The translations under genes and the position numbers were made by a program. A DNA stretch of 64,000 nucleotides from an uncultured Hyphomonas sp. (GTDB taxonomy: Bacteria > Pseudomonadota > Alphaproteobacteria > Caulobacterales > Hyphomonadaceae): NCBI RefSeq assembly GCF_963675305.1, contig NZ_OY776147.1:1240001-1304000 (forward strand). The letters run 5' to 3'. Each line of letters starts with the position of its first letter. The first letter of the stretch is position 1. Shown in pieces: positions 43,854 through 52,698 of this stretch. Under the pieces are notes generated by a model, which saw nothing but the letters and a program-made list of their open reading frames with translations, was not told the origin of the DNA and made no database searches.

Positions 43854-45278
43854 ATGACAGAGAAGCCTCTTTTGGGGGAAAACGCGAAGATTGTCGCAAC
43901 GCTTGGCCCAGGCAGCCGTTCTCCGAAAGAGGTGGTGGCGCTGGCCTATGCCGGGGTCGACGTCTTTCGCCTGAACTTCAGCCATGGGGAGCACGCCGCC
44001 CATCTCGAAGCGCTTCAGGCCGTGCGTGCTGCAGAGGCAAAAACCGGCCGGCCGCTGGCCGTTCTGGCAGACCTGCAGGGGCCGAAAGTCCGCGTCGGAA
44101 AGTTTCCGGACGGAAGCCTGCGTCTCGGCTTCCGGAAAGATTACGACATCGTGGCGGCCGAAGAGAGCGCTGACGAGAACACGATCCCGGTGCCGCACGC
44201 GGAGATCGTTGGCATTCTTGAAGAAGGTGACACGATCCTCGTCGATGACGGGAAGCTGATCCTGACGGTGACCGAGGCGGGGAAGACGCCGAAGGTCCGG
44301 GCGGAAGTACCGGGCAAGCTTTCCGACAAGAAGGGCTTTACCGTGCGCGGGAAACCGCTCCCGGTTCGTGCACTGACTGACAAGGATCGGGCTGATCTGG
44401 ATTTCGCTTTGGAGATCGGCGTCGACATCGTTGCGCTCTCTTTCGTGCAGAGCGTCTCTGACGTTGAAGAAGTGAAAGCCATCATTGCCGGGCGCGCGCC
44501 GCTTGTCTCCAAACTGGAAAAGCCGGCGGCGATCACAAATCTGGAAGCCATCGTCGAGGCATCCGACGCGGTCATGGTCGCGCGGGGTGACCTCGGGGTT
44601 GAGTTTGCACCGGAAGATGTGCCGGTTATCCAGCGCCGGATCGTGCGGGTGGCGCGCTCGCGCGGGCGTCCGGTCATCGTTGCGACGCAAATGTTGGAAT
44701 CCATGATCGAGAATGCGGCGCCCACCCGGGCGGAAGCTTCCGATGTGGCAACAGCGATTTATCAGGGCGCCGATGCGGTGATGCTGTCGGCAGAGACGGC
44801 AGTCGGCCGGCACCCAGCGACCGCTGTGGCCATCATGTCCAGGATCATACGCGCAACGGAATCCGCAGAAGACTATCGCCAGTCAATTGCCCAGTTCGCC
44901 GGTACAGAGGCCGAAGCATCAGCTGTGGATGTCGTGGCCGCAACCGCTCAGGCGATGGCCTCTGCCGAGGGGGCGGGGGCGCTTGCGCTCAGAACCGGCG
45001 CGTTTGACCGGCTGGCCAGATTCTCCCGCGTGCGCGGTCCGGCACCGATCCTGTACGGTTCGCTGGATGACCGGCGGTTGCGGCAAGCCTGTCTGCTGTG
45101 GGGCGTGCATCCGCAGCGCCTCAACGCCGGTGCGGCTTTTTGGTATCGTGACCTGATGGAGGCTGCCGGCCTGAAGGGCCGTGTCGCCTATGCGCGCTGG
45201 GCCGGGGATGAGGCGCGCTTCGCCTGGGAAGTCGGTGTCGGCAAGGGCGAAGACGGAAAGCCGATCACTGGCGTATGA
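43854..45278 (+). CDS. pyk: Pyruvate kinase
   Basis: A 474-residue glycolytic enzyme from ATG 43854, chosen because GGAG lies seven bases upstream and the protein then begins MTEKPLLGENAKIVATLGPGSR. Motifs: FRLNFSHG, the catalytic KLEKPAAI, MVARGDLGVE and the effector/C-domain. It makes pyruvate and ATP from phosphoenolpyruvate. Its end overlaps the converging protease gene by 14 bases. Confidence 0.94.
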   Translation: MTEKPLLGENAKIVATLGPGSRSPKEVVALAYAGVDVFRLNFSHGEHAAHLEALQAVRAAEAKTGRPLAVLADLQGPKVRVGKFPDGSLRLGFRKDYDIVAAEESADENTIPVPHAEIVGILEEGDTILVDDGKLILTVTEAGKTPKVRAEVPGKLSDKKGFTVRGKPLPVRALTDKDRADLDFALEIGVDIVALSFVQSVSDVEEVKAIIAGRAPLVSKLEKPAAITNLEAIVEASDAVMVARGDLGVEFAPEDVPVIQRRIVRVARSRGRPVIVATQMLESMIENAAPTRAEASDVATAIYQGADAVMLSAETAVGRHPATAVAIMSRIIRATESAEDYRQSIAQFAGTEAEASAVDVVAATAQAMASAEGAGALALRTGAFDRLARFSRVRGPAPILYGSLDDRRLRQACLLWGVHPQRLNAGAAFWYRDLMEAAGLKGRVAYARWAGDEARFAWEVGVGKGEDGKPITGV

Positions 45279-45804
45279 TCAGCGTGTCGCCTTTGAATTC
45301 ATAGGAATAGAGTTCGCCGAGGAAACTCATGCCGAGCAGGGATTGTTCCAATCCCTCTTTCAGCACCATGGCGCTGACGTCTTCCATCTCGACCCGGCCA
45401 ATACGCACCCGGTCCAGCACTATGTAAGCCCCTTTGGTCAGGCCGCCGGCGGTGCGCACTTCATTGTCAAATTCCAGCTCCGACGGATTGAGGCCGATCC
45501 TCTGGGCATCGTGAAGTGTCAGGGCGATGATGCTGGCGCCTGTATCCACCATGAACCGGACATCGGTTCCCTGCACATCTGCACGGGTCCAGTAATGACC
45601 GTCCGCTTCACGGCTGATGATCGCGGCCTTGTCGAAGTTTGCCCTTGGGCGTGTGCTGATGTCCGTGGCGGCAGAATTGGTCAGCGACGCGGCTGCCGGT
45701 GTTGTGCCGTACATGGCGTCCGTTTTCGGGACGATGAAAAAGACCGCGGTCGCAGCGATCAAAAGCGCGGCGGCGAGCATGGGCAAGATATGTCGGGCGT
45801 ACAT
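45265..45804 (-). CDS. Retropepsin-like aspartic protease (TIGR02281-type)
   Basis: A 179-residue membrane-anchored protein from ATG 45804. A hydrophobic anchor (about 8-25) is followed by VRFMVDTGASIIALT with the active-site Asp87 of clan AA and by EQSLLGMSFLGELYSYEFKGDTL. Such periplasmic single-domain proteases act as homodimers; substrates are unknown. It starts four bases after the DUF1289 stop on the same strand. Confidence 0.85.
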   Translation of the reverse strand: MYARHILPMLAAALLIAATAVFFIVPKTDAMYGTTPAAASLTNSAATDISTRPRANFDKAAIISREADGHYWTRADVQGTDVRFMVDTGASIIALTLHDAQRIGLNPSELEFDNEVRTAGGLTKGAYIVLDRVRIGRVEMEDVSAMVLKEGLEQSLLGMSFLGELYSYEFKGDTLIIRQ

Positions 45805-45808
45805 GGCG

Positions 45809-46003
45809 TCAGCGCTTCCCCAGAGCCTCCAGTCTGCCGATCCGCTCAGGCAGTTCGCATAGAACGCTCTCGCGGCCAGATTCCCCCATGGCGACCCATT
45901 GGCCAATTTCTTTCAATGTGCGCCCGCAGCCTAGGCACCAGCCTGTTGAGGCGTCAACTGCGCATACCTTGATACATGGGGACTTTATCGGTTCGCGAGA
46001 CAT
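45809..46003 (-). CDS. DUF1289 domain protein (four-Cys)
   Basis: A 64-residue protein from ATG 46003 (MSREPIKSPC), with AGGG eight bases upstream. The motif SPCIKVC, then WCLGC, gives four Cys in a CX3CX8CX2C-like arrangement, consistent with a metal or Fe-S site. DUF1289 proteins are widespread and of unknown role. It is probably co-transcribed with the protease that follows. Confidence 0.82.
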   Translation of the reverse strand: MSREPIKSPCIKVCAVDASTGWCLGCGRTLKEIGQWVAMGESGRESVLCELPERIGRLEALGKR

Positions 46004-46141
46004 CAATATACCCTGTGGCCTGTGCGGGTTGCGGGGCGGAGTGTATAATCGGCAAGGTAACAAATCCTTGTCATACAGCCACCTTGCAACCTGCTATTAT
46101 GACGTGTGTAACGCGTCAGAGGAATGCAGGAGTAAACAAAC

Positions 46142-47143
46142 GTGCCAGAACCTGTTCGCGAAGGCTCACCATTGGCGGATGTGCGTGCGCTCATCATGAG
46201 CGCGCCGCCCCCCGCGACAGAACCTGGCAAACAGGTCCGCGAAGCCCTGCTCGGAATGGGCCGGGAAGGGGATTTCGGGCGTCTTGGCGAGGCTGCAGAG
46301 TGGCTGGCGAATTGGCAGAACCGGTACCCGCCACGCATTGAAAAACCGACACTTGCCATTTTTGCCGGCTCTCACGGTATTGTCGAGGAAGGCGTTTCCA
46401 TGTCTTCCAACAGCGATACGCAGGCCCATGTGGATGCGCTGAGGGAAGGGCGCGCGCCGCTTTCGGCCATCGCGACACAGGCGGGAGCTTCCATTCGGGT
46501 CTTTGAACTGGCTCTGGACAAGCCCACTCCGAGCATCGCCGAAACGGCTGCCATGTCTGAAAAAGAGTGCGCAGCGACCATCGCCTATGGTTTCGAGGCG
46601 ACGGAAGACCATCCTGACCTGCTGGCGCTCGCTGTTGCGGGCGCGGGTGTAGGGACAGCTGCCGCGGCCGTTGCCTGCGCGCTTTATGGCGGGTCTCCGG
46701 ACTATTGGGTCCGTCCCAGCAGCCAAACCTCAGCAACTCTCGCCCGAAAACGGATTGATCTCGTCAGCCGGGCGCTGACCCTGCACCGTGGTCACCTCTC
46801 GGACCCGCTTGAGGCCTTGCGGTGCCTCGGTGGGCGCGAACTTGCGGCGTGCGTCGGGGCCATCATCGCGGCGCGGCATCAGGGAATTCCTGTCGTTCTG
46901 GACGGCTTTGCAACAACGATTGCCGCGGGTGTGGTGCATGCCATCGATCCGAAAGCAATCAGCCATTGCCTGGCGTCGCACATCACGCGCCGGCCGGCAC
47001 ATGAGGCTGCGCTTGAGCGGCTGGGCCTGAAACCACTCATGCAGATGGAGTTCCAGACAGGGGGCGGCCTGGGATCGGCCTCGGCCATTGGCTTGCTGAA
47101 AACGGCCTGTGCGCCCTTCATCGCAGAGCCGGCATCGACCTGA
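46142..47143 (+). CDS. cobT: CobT-like nicotinate-nucleotide:DMB phosphoribosyltransferase homologue, catalytic residues altered
   Basis: A 333-residue CobT-family protein from a GTG with AGGAG nine bases upstream. The FAGSHGIVEEGVSMSS and VLDGFATTIAAGVVH segments are family features. In the active enzyme, catalytic Glu residues lie in a GELGMANTT-like motif and a LGEGSGAA-like motif; here they read VAGAGVGTA (165-173) and TGGGLGSAS (306-314), so both Glu positions become Gly. It may be an inactive or altered-base homologue. CobT activates the lower-ligand base for cobalamin, needed by MetH nearby. Confidence 0.82.
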   Translation: MPEPVREGSPLADVRALIMSAPPPATEPGKQVREALLGMGREGDFGRLGEAAEWLANWQNRYPPRIEKPTLAIFAGSHGIVEEGVSMSSNSDTQAHVDALREGRAPLSAIATQAGASIRVFELALDKPTPSIAETAAMSEKECAATIAYGFEATEDHPDLLALAVAGAGVGTAAAAVACALYGGSPDYWVRPSSQTSATLARKRIDLVSRALTLHRGHLSDPLEALRCLGGRELAACVGAIIAARHQGIPVVLDGFATTIAAGVVHAIDPKAISHCLASHITRRPAHEAALERLGLKPLMQMEFQTGGGLGSASAIGLLKTACAPFIAEPAST

Positions 47144-47276
47144 CGCAAGGTCATCTGCGACTTATATGCGACTTCCTTTACGTTGACGTTCGCGTCACCT
47201 TGCCAGCCAATACAAATGACTGACATAGAGAGCGTGTGCCTGGCAGCAGGATCAGACCGTTTCGGAGGAGCACGTA

Positions 47277-48467
47277 ATGAATCTGGAGTTTACACCCGAA
47301 GAGATCGAATTCCGTAAGGAAGTTCGGGCCTTCATTGAAGAGAACTATCCCAAGGAGCTGGTTGGAACCGGCACACGCGAGGATCTGAGCCGCGAGCAAT
47401 TCCTCGCCTGGCACAAAATCCTCGGCAAAAAAGGCTGGTCCGTCCCGGCATGGCCGGAGAAATACGGCGGCACAGGCTGGACCTCGACCCAGAAATATAT
47501 CTGGGGTGAAGAGAATGCGCGCATGGATGCGATCATGCCGCTGCCGTTCGGCGTCTCGATGGTCGGCCCGGTGATCTACACGTTCGGCAATGAAGAACAA
47601 AAGGCAAAGCACCTGCCGGGCATTCGCTCGGGCGATGTTTGGTGGTGCCAGGGTTATTCGGAGCCGGGCGCAGGGTCTGACCTCGCAAGCGTTAAGACCA
47701 CAGCCGTCCGCGATGGCGACCATTATGTCATCAATGGCCAGAAGACCTGGACCACGCTGGCCCAGCACGCCGATTGGGGCTTCTTCCTTTGCCGGACGGA
47801 CCCCAACGCGAAAGCCCAGGAAGGCATTTCGTTCATCCTCGTCGATATGAAGACGCCGGGCATTGAAGTGCGCCCGATCAAGCTGATCGACGGCACGCAT
47901 GAAGTGAACGAGACCTGGCTGACAGATGTCCGCGTTCCGGTCGAGAACCTCGTCGGCGAAGAGAACAAGGGCTGGACCTATGCCAAGTTCCTGCTCGCGC
48001 ACGAACGTTCCGGTATCGCCGGCGTTGCCCGCTCCAAGCGCGGCATTGAACGCCTTCGTGACATCGCCACGCAGGAAACCGTTGACGGTACGCCTCTGAT
48101 CGAAACGCCGGAATTTGCGCGCAAGATCAGCCAGCTTGAGATCGATCTGACCGCACTCGAATTCACCGAGCTTCGTACGCTCGCGTCCGAAGCGGCTGGC
48201 AAAGGGCCGGGACCTGAAAGTTCCATCCTGAAAGTGAAGGGTACCGAGGTGCAGCAGCGCCTGACGGAACTCACGCTGGAAGCGGTGAACCATTACGGTG
48301 CGCCGTATGCGTACGGCATGGAAGCCACTGGTAATGGCGCTGGCATCGGTCCGGACTATGCGGATTTTGCGGCCGAGACGTATTTCAACATGCGGAAGAC
48401 GTCCATCTATGGCGGCTCCAACGAAATTCAGCGCAACATCATCACGAAAATGATCCTGGGCCTTTAA
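47277..48467 (+). CDS. Acyl-CoA dehydrogenase, large-subunit type
   Basis: A 396-residue FAD acyl-CoA dehydrogenase, close to the large subunit (PimC-like) of heteromeric enzymes. Motifs include WCQGYSEPGAGSDLASVKT, YVINGQKTWTT and, near the end, SIYGGSNEIQRNI. The usual MCAD-type catalytic Glu position in the last motif is occupied by Gly, so another residue must act as base. GGAG lies just before the ATG. The partner gene follows after 28 bases. Confidence 0.88.
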   Translation: MNLEFTPEEIEFRKEVRAFIEENYPKELVGTGTREDLSREQFLAWHKILGKKGWSVPAWPEKYGGTGWTSTQKYIWGEENARMDAIMPLPFGVSMVGPVIYTFGNEEQKAKHLPGIRSGDVWWCQGYSEPGAGSDLASVKTTAVRDGDHYVINGQKTWTTLAQHADWGFFLCRTDPNAKAQEGISFILVDMKTPGIEVRPIKLIDGTHEVNETWLTDVRVPVENLVGEENKGWTYAKFLLAHERSGIAGVARSKRGIERLRDIATQETVDGTPLIETPEFARKISQLEIDLTALEFTELRTLASEAAGKGPGPESSILKVKGTEVQQRLTELTLEAVNHYGAPYAYGMEATGNGAGIGPDYADFAAETYFNMRKTSIYGGSNEIQRNIITKMILGL

Positions 48468-48495
48468 GCCCGAGGCCAGAGAGGAAACGACTCAA

Positions 48496-49650
48496 ATGGA
48501 TTTCAATTTCACTGAAGAACAGGGAATGCTTCGCGACAGCCTCGCGAAGATGATCCGCGACCAGTACGACTTCGAATCCCGCCGCAAGGTGGTGGCTTCG
48601 GCAGAAGGCTGGCGCAAGGACATGTGGATGCAGTTCGCCGAACTGGGCCTGATGATGGCACCGTTCAGCGAAGAAGACGGCGGCCTCGGCGGCGGTCCGA
48701 TCGATGCCATGGTCGTCATGGAAGAGTTCGGCAAAGGCCTCGTTGTCGAGCCGTACGTGCCGAGCGTCGTGTGCGGCGGGGGCTTCATCAAGCGCGGCAC
48801 CGACGCGCAGAAGGAAGAGTACCTCACCGGCATCATGTCGGGCGAGACGATCTTCGCCTTCGCGTATGCCGAGCCACGTGGCCGCTACAACCTGGCTGAT
48901 CTCGAAACCACCGCCAAGAAAGACGGCGAAGGCTTCGTGATCAACGGGCACAAGGCTGTCGTCATCGGCGCGCCGTGGGCCACGCACCTTATCGTCACGG
49001 CACGGACCTCCGGCGACCGCCGCGACAAGAACGGCGTGACGGTCTTCGTTGTCGAGAAATCGGCACCGGGCATTACGACGCGTGACTACCCGACGGTCGA
49101 TGGCCGCCGGGCGTCGGAAGTGTACTTCGAGAACGTCGCAGTAGGCGCAGAAGCCGTGATCGGTGAGGTTGACAACGGCCTGCCGTTGATCGAACTCGTC
49201 TCTGACGAAGCGATCGCAGCGCTTTGCGCCGAGGCCTGTGGCGCGATGAAAGTCGCCCATGAGATGACGGTCGAATACTCACGTCAGCGCAAGCAGTTTG
49301 GCACGCCGATCGGCAAGTTCCAGGTGCTGCAGCACCGCATGGTCGACATGTTCATGGAATATGAGCAGTCGGTTTCCATGACCTATATGGCGACACTGAA
49401 GCTGGGTGACGATGAAGTGACCCGCAAGAAAGCGGCTTCCGCTGCCAAGGTTCGCATCGGTCAGGGCGGCCGTTTCGTGGGCCAGCAGTCGATCCAGATC
49501 CATGGCGGCATGGGCATGACGGACGAACTGGCTGTCGGCCACTACTTCAAGCGCCTGACCATGATCGATTCCGAGTTCGGCAATGTCGATCATCATCTGA
49601 AGCGTTACACGGAACTCTCTGCTGCAGACGTTCCAGCGGCGGCTGAATAA
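48496..49650 (+). CDS. Acyl-CoA dehydrogenase, small-subunit type
   Basis: A 384-residue paralogue of the preceding enzyme, of the PimD-like small-subunit type: FTEEQGMLRDSLAKMIRD at the N-terminus, AYAEPRGRYNLADLETTA, GFVINGHKAVV and QIHGGMGMTDELAVGHYFKRLT. Pairs like this form alpha2beta2 heterotetramers that act on dicarboxyl-CoA or steroid side-chain CoA esters. No substrate-specific gene is next to them. A good terminator follows. Confidence 0.88.
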   Translation: MDFNFTEEQGMLRDSLAKMIRDQYDFESRRKVVASAEGWRKDMWMQFAELGLMMAPFSEEDGGLGGGPIDAMVVMEEFGKGLVVEPYVPSVVCGGGFIKRGTDAQKEEYLTGIMSGETIFAFAYAEPRGRYNLADLETTAKKDGEGFVINGHKAVVIGAPWATHLIVTARTSGDRRDKNGVTVFVVEKSAPGITTRDYPTVDGRRASEVYFENVAVGAEAVIGEVDNGLPLIELVSDEAIAALCAEACGAMKVAHEMTVEYSRQRKQFGTPIGKFQVLQHRMVDMFMEYEQSVSMTYMATLKLGDDEVTRKKAASAAKVRIGQGGRFVGQQSIQIHGGMGMTDELAVGHYFKRLTMIDSEFGNVDHHLKRYTELSAADVPAAAE

Positions 49651-49677
49651 GCGGGCCCTGCGAATTCAGAATAAAGG

Positions 49678-49703
49678 CGGGGGATCGTTCAGGCGGTCCC
49701 CCG
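49678..49703 (+). terminator. Rho-independent terminator after the acyl-CoA dehydrogenase pair
   Basis: Arms CGGGGGATCG (49678-49687) and CGGTCCCCCG (49694-49703) pair over ten bases with one G-U wobble, loop of six, followed by TTTCTTTTGT. It precedes the end of the opposing glycosyltransferase gene at 49713. Confidence 0.85.
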
Positions 49704-49712
49704 TTTCTTTTG

Positions 49713-50960
49713 TCAGGCAGGTTTCAGGGATACCTGTCTGGTGAGGAAATCTGCGACTTCCTGGTTCGACAGGATTTCCCTCGTGCGGGCCGGGGCGCCA
49801 TCGGAGAGTTTCTCGCGTTCTTCCTTGTCATTCAGCAGGCGGATTATGGTGTCCGCAAACGTGGCGGGCGTGTCGGCAGTTTCGACCATGCCATCGAGCC
49901 GGCCGCCGAAGCCCTCCATTGCCAACGGGTAGGCGACGACCGGCATGCCGAGCATCAGGTATTCGGCAACTTTGATGCTGACCCCTGTCGCAAGCCGCGT
50001 CGGTGCAATGCCGATGGCGTGCGAGCCGCCGATGTCTTCCAGTTTTTCGACCCGTCCCAGAACCGTCATGTTTGGAGATTTCTTGAGGGACGGTTCGATC
50101 GCGTCCCCCACGCTTCCGGCAACTTTCAGCACGGCGTCAGGCTGGCGGTTCAGAATGATGGGCCAGATGTCCTTCAGGAAATGGTTGAGCGCATCCACGT
50201 TCCCTGCATGCGTGGTCCCAAGAAATACCACTTCGGCTTTCCCATCGGCGGGCAGGGTGCCGAATTCAGGCGGAACGGGGCGCAGCCATACCTTATGCGC
50301 CTCCGGAAACTGTGGCGGAAAAAACGCCATTTCATTGGCCGAGGCGTGGACGAAAAAGTCAGCCGATTTCACCCAATCGCACTCTTCGGTTTCGCTGGTT
50401 TCATAGAAATCGAAGGCGAGCCCTTTCTCGCGATAGCGGTGGGCGCGCATCCAGAGCACGTCGTGCACGAACACACCTTTGCGGGTCGGTTGCTGCAGGT
50501 GATCCAGAACAGGGCCAACGGAGCTGTATTCCGCTATTGTCAGGTCACTGGGCTGACGGTCTGCAGCGCGCGCGACGGAGCGCACTTCGCCAGGCGACAT
50601 GGGCCGGCCGAAATAATTTCGCCATTGCACCTTCAAGCCGGCACGTCGCATGACCTCATGTACCAAGCGGATGGCGAAACGGGCCCAGATGCGCGGTGAC
50701 AATGACCAGTAGCGTCCACCAGCCTCAATTGTGCCGTCCCAGACAATTTCATCGATCAGGGCGCGCAATCTCGGATGCACCGAAGCAAACGGACGGTTTC
50801 CGAAGGCGTGCCAGGGCGCGAAGACGACCCGGACGCGGAAACCCGCCGCTTTCGCCGTGCGCAGAAAGGTTTCGAGGAAAGCCCCGTTACCAGTGGTAAT
50901 GGCGTCGAGCTGGCGCTGCACCAGAAGAGTCAGTGTCTTGGAGGCGTCGGTCATGGGCAT
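49713..50960 (-). CDS. GT4-type glycosyltransferase
   Basis: A 415-residue GT-B-fold enzyme from ATG 50960 (MPMTDASKTLTLL); ATG 50954 and a GTG at 51002 are alternatives and no start has a clear ribosome site. Typical elements are VFLGTTHAGNVDALNHFLKD, GVSIKVAEYLMLGMPVVAYPLAMEGFGG, with the nucleotide-binding E in VAEYLM. It is a retaining-type transferase using a nucleotide sugar. It lies beside a PilZ gene and near the exopolysaccharide cluster. Confidence 0.82.
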   Translation of the reverse strand: MPMTDASKTLTLLVQRQLDAITTGNGAFLETFLRTAKAAGFRVRVVFAPWHAFGNRPFASVHPRLRALIDEIVWDGTIEAGGRYWSLSPRIWARFAIRLVHEVMRRAGLKVQWRNYFGRPMSPGEVRSVARAADRQPSDLTIAEYSSVGPVLDHLQQPTRKGVFVHDVLWMRAHRYREKGLAFDFYETSETEECDWVKSADFFVHASANEMAFFPPQFPEAHKVWLRPVPPEFGTLPADGKAEVVFLGTTHAGNVDALNHFLKDIWPIILNRQPDAVLKVAGSVGDAIEPSLKKSPNMTVLGRVEKLEDIGGSHAIGIAPTRLATGVSIKVAEYLMLGMPVVAYPLAMEGFGGRLDGMVETADTPATFADTIIRLLNDKEEREKLSDGAPARTREILSNQEVADFLTRQVSLKPA

Positions 50961-51024
50961 CGGTGTTAGGGTTGTTCTTCCCTGACGCCAATGCAAGTTC
51001 ACCGCCAGTGCGATGCCTCAGGCA

Positions 51025-51306
51025 TCAATGGTTTACAGGCCCGAGCAATTTCAGCCCGACTTTGTCTTCTTTCTGCCAGACGACAAGACAAGAGAGGTGA
51101 ATGTCGTCGGTGCCGTCCACAGGTGAAACAGCCAGAATGGCGGGGCCAAGCGGGACGTCCTCAACCGGCCCTGTCAGGCTGACTCCCGCAGCAGACCAAT
51201 CCACCATCGAGGCGCGTATCCAGGTTCCGTAGCCGTTCGGTCTCAAACGGGTTTTGCGAGCGGTGCGATGCCGCTGGTAACTCCGGCGGGGGGCGATGGC
51301 AGTCAT
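51025..51306 (-). CDS. PilZ-domain protein
   Basis: A 93-residue single-domain protein: the RxxxR-like start RRSYQRHRTARKTRLR and the DWSAAGVSL (DxSxxG) motif of c-di-GMP-binding PilZ domains. It lies 64 bases upstream of the GT4 gene on the same strand. A small c-di-GMP adaptor affecting polysaccharide or motility is likely. Confidence 0.8.
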   Translation of the reverse strand: MTAIAPRRSYQRHRTARKTRLRPNGYGTWIRASMVDWSAAGVSLTGPVEDVPLGPAILAVSPVDGTDDIHLSCLVVWQKEDKVGLKLLGPVNH

Positions 51307-51369
51307 GGTAAATACGGGGTCCTTCTACCAGATGTATGCACAAGGACGCCAAATGGTTCGGAACAAAAT

Positions 51370-52494
51370 TCAGATGCGTTCTGAAAGGAGGCCCGCCACC
51401 TCGGCTGCGATGGCAAGGGAGCTGGTCAGGCCAGGGGACTCAATGCCGAACAAGTGCACCAGTCCGGGATGGCCGTGGAGGTCCGGCCCATCGATCCGGA
51501 AGTCTGCTGCCGGCTCTCCCGGAGCGGAGAGTTTTGGCCGGCATCCGGAATAGTCTGTTGCGATCGCGTTATCCGGCAAACCGGGCCAATACTTGCGGAC
51601 GGCTTCATAGAACTGATCCGCCCGGCAGAGGTCGACCTGGTAATCTATCCTGTCCGGATCGTCGTGGCCCAGCCACTCCACATCGGGTCCGAACCGCATG
51701 CGTCCGGCAAGGTCGAGGGTGATATGCACACCGAGCCCGCCTTCGACCGGCGCCGGATAAATCAGGCGTTGAAATGCCGGTTTGGTGAGGCAGCTGAAGT
51801 AATTCCCTTTTGCCAGCGTAAAAAATGGAATGAGATCAGATGCGTAGCCGGTCATGTTGCGGGCCACCTGAACGGCGTGAAGGCCTGCGCTGTTCACCAG
51901 GATGGGGGTGGTGATGCTGGTCGGTTCTGCTCCGCCCACATCGAGGCGGAAACGTCCATCCGAGAGTATTTCGACGCGGTTGACCGGCGCGCCGATGACG
52001 ACGGTACCGCCATGGTCTTCCAGGTCTCCCTGCAGGGAAAGCATGTAGGCGTGGCTGTCGAGAATGCCTGTTTCTTCTGACAATACGGCCGCTTTGCAGG
52101 TCAGCTCGGGTTCCAGCGCAATGGCTTCTGCGCCCGTGAGGAAATGCAGGCCTTCAACATCGTTGCGCTGGCCCTGTTCGAACAGCGCCTGCATGCGCGG
52201 GATCTGCGCGTCCGATGTTCCAACGATCAGCTTGCCTGTTTTCCGGTGAGGCACCCCGCGTTCTGATAACCAATGGTAGAGTTTCCGGCGGCCGCTGACA
52301 CACATCCGGTGACGCAGAGAACCGGTTGGGTAGTAGAGGCCTGCATGGATCACTTCGCTGTTTCGCGCCGACGTGCCTGTGCCGATCCCTTCCGCGCTTT
52401 CAAGAACGAGTGTTTCACGTCCGGATCGGGCAAGGGCTGCCGCGCAGGCCAGCCCGACAGCGCCAGCCCCGATGACGATGGCTTCGGTTTCCAT
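51370..52494 (-). CDS. lhgO: L-2-hydroxyglutarate oxidase-like FAD enzyme
   Basis: A 374-residue DAO-family flavoprotein from ATG 52494: METEAIVIGAGAVGLACAAAL at the N-terminus, SEGIGTGTSARNSEVIHAGLYYP-like region (SARNSEVIHAGLYY) and GVHITLDLAGRMRFGPDVEWL. The set fits the LhgO/L2HGDH group, which oxidises L-2-hydroxyglutarate to 2-oxoglutarate. The gene stands alone. Confidence 0.83.
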   Translation of the reverse strand: METEAIVIGAGAVGLACAAALARSGRETLVLESAEGIGTGTSARNSEVIHAGLYYPTGSLRHRMCVSGRRKLYHWLSERGVPHRKTGKLIVGTSDAQIPRMQALFEQGQRNDVEGLHFLTGAEAIALEPELTCKAAVLSEETGILDSHAYMLSLQGDLEDHGGTVVIGAPVNRVEILSDGRFRLDVGGAEPTSITTPILVNSAGLHAVQVARNMTGYASDLIPFFTLAKGNYFSCLTKPAFQRLIYPAPVEGGLGVHITLDLAGRMRFGPDVEWLGHDDPDRIDYQVDLCRADQFYEAVRKYWPGLPDNAIATDYSGCRPKLSAPGEPAADFRIDGPDLHGHPGLVHLFGIESPGLTSSLAIAAEVAGLLSERI

Positions 52495-52698
52495 CAACTG
52501 TCGTTAACCCTGTGTGTGGCTTTTGCCGGGATTGGTCTTTAGTGTTGCGGTTCATGCATATTAAGGACCAGCCCCGCCCGCAGGTATTTCCCGTTCCGTC
52601 CCGGTTCTCGGCATGTGGCGGGCGATTGTTCCAAAATGCATGATATTTGCCCGTAAATTGCATATCCTGACATCAGACAGAAGTGTATTTCAGAACCG

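Noticed and set aside
46004..46141. Cobalamin riboswitch upstream of the cobT-like gene
   Set aside because: No conserved B12-box-like core or long leader structure is visible in the 138 bases.
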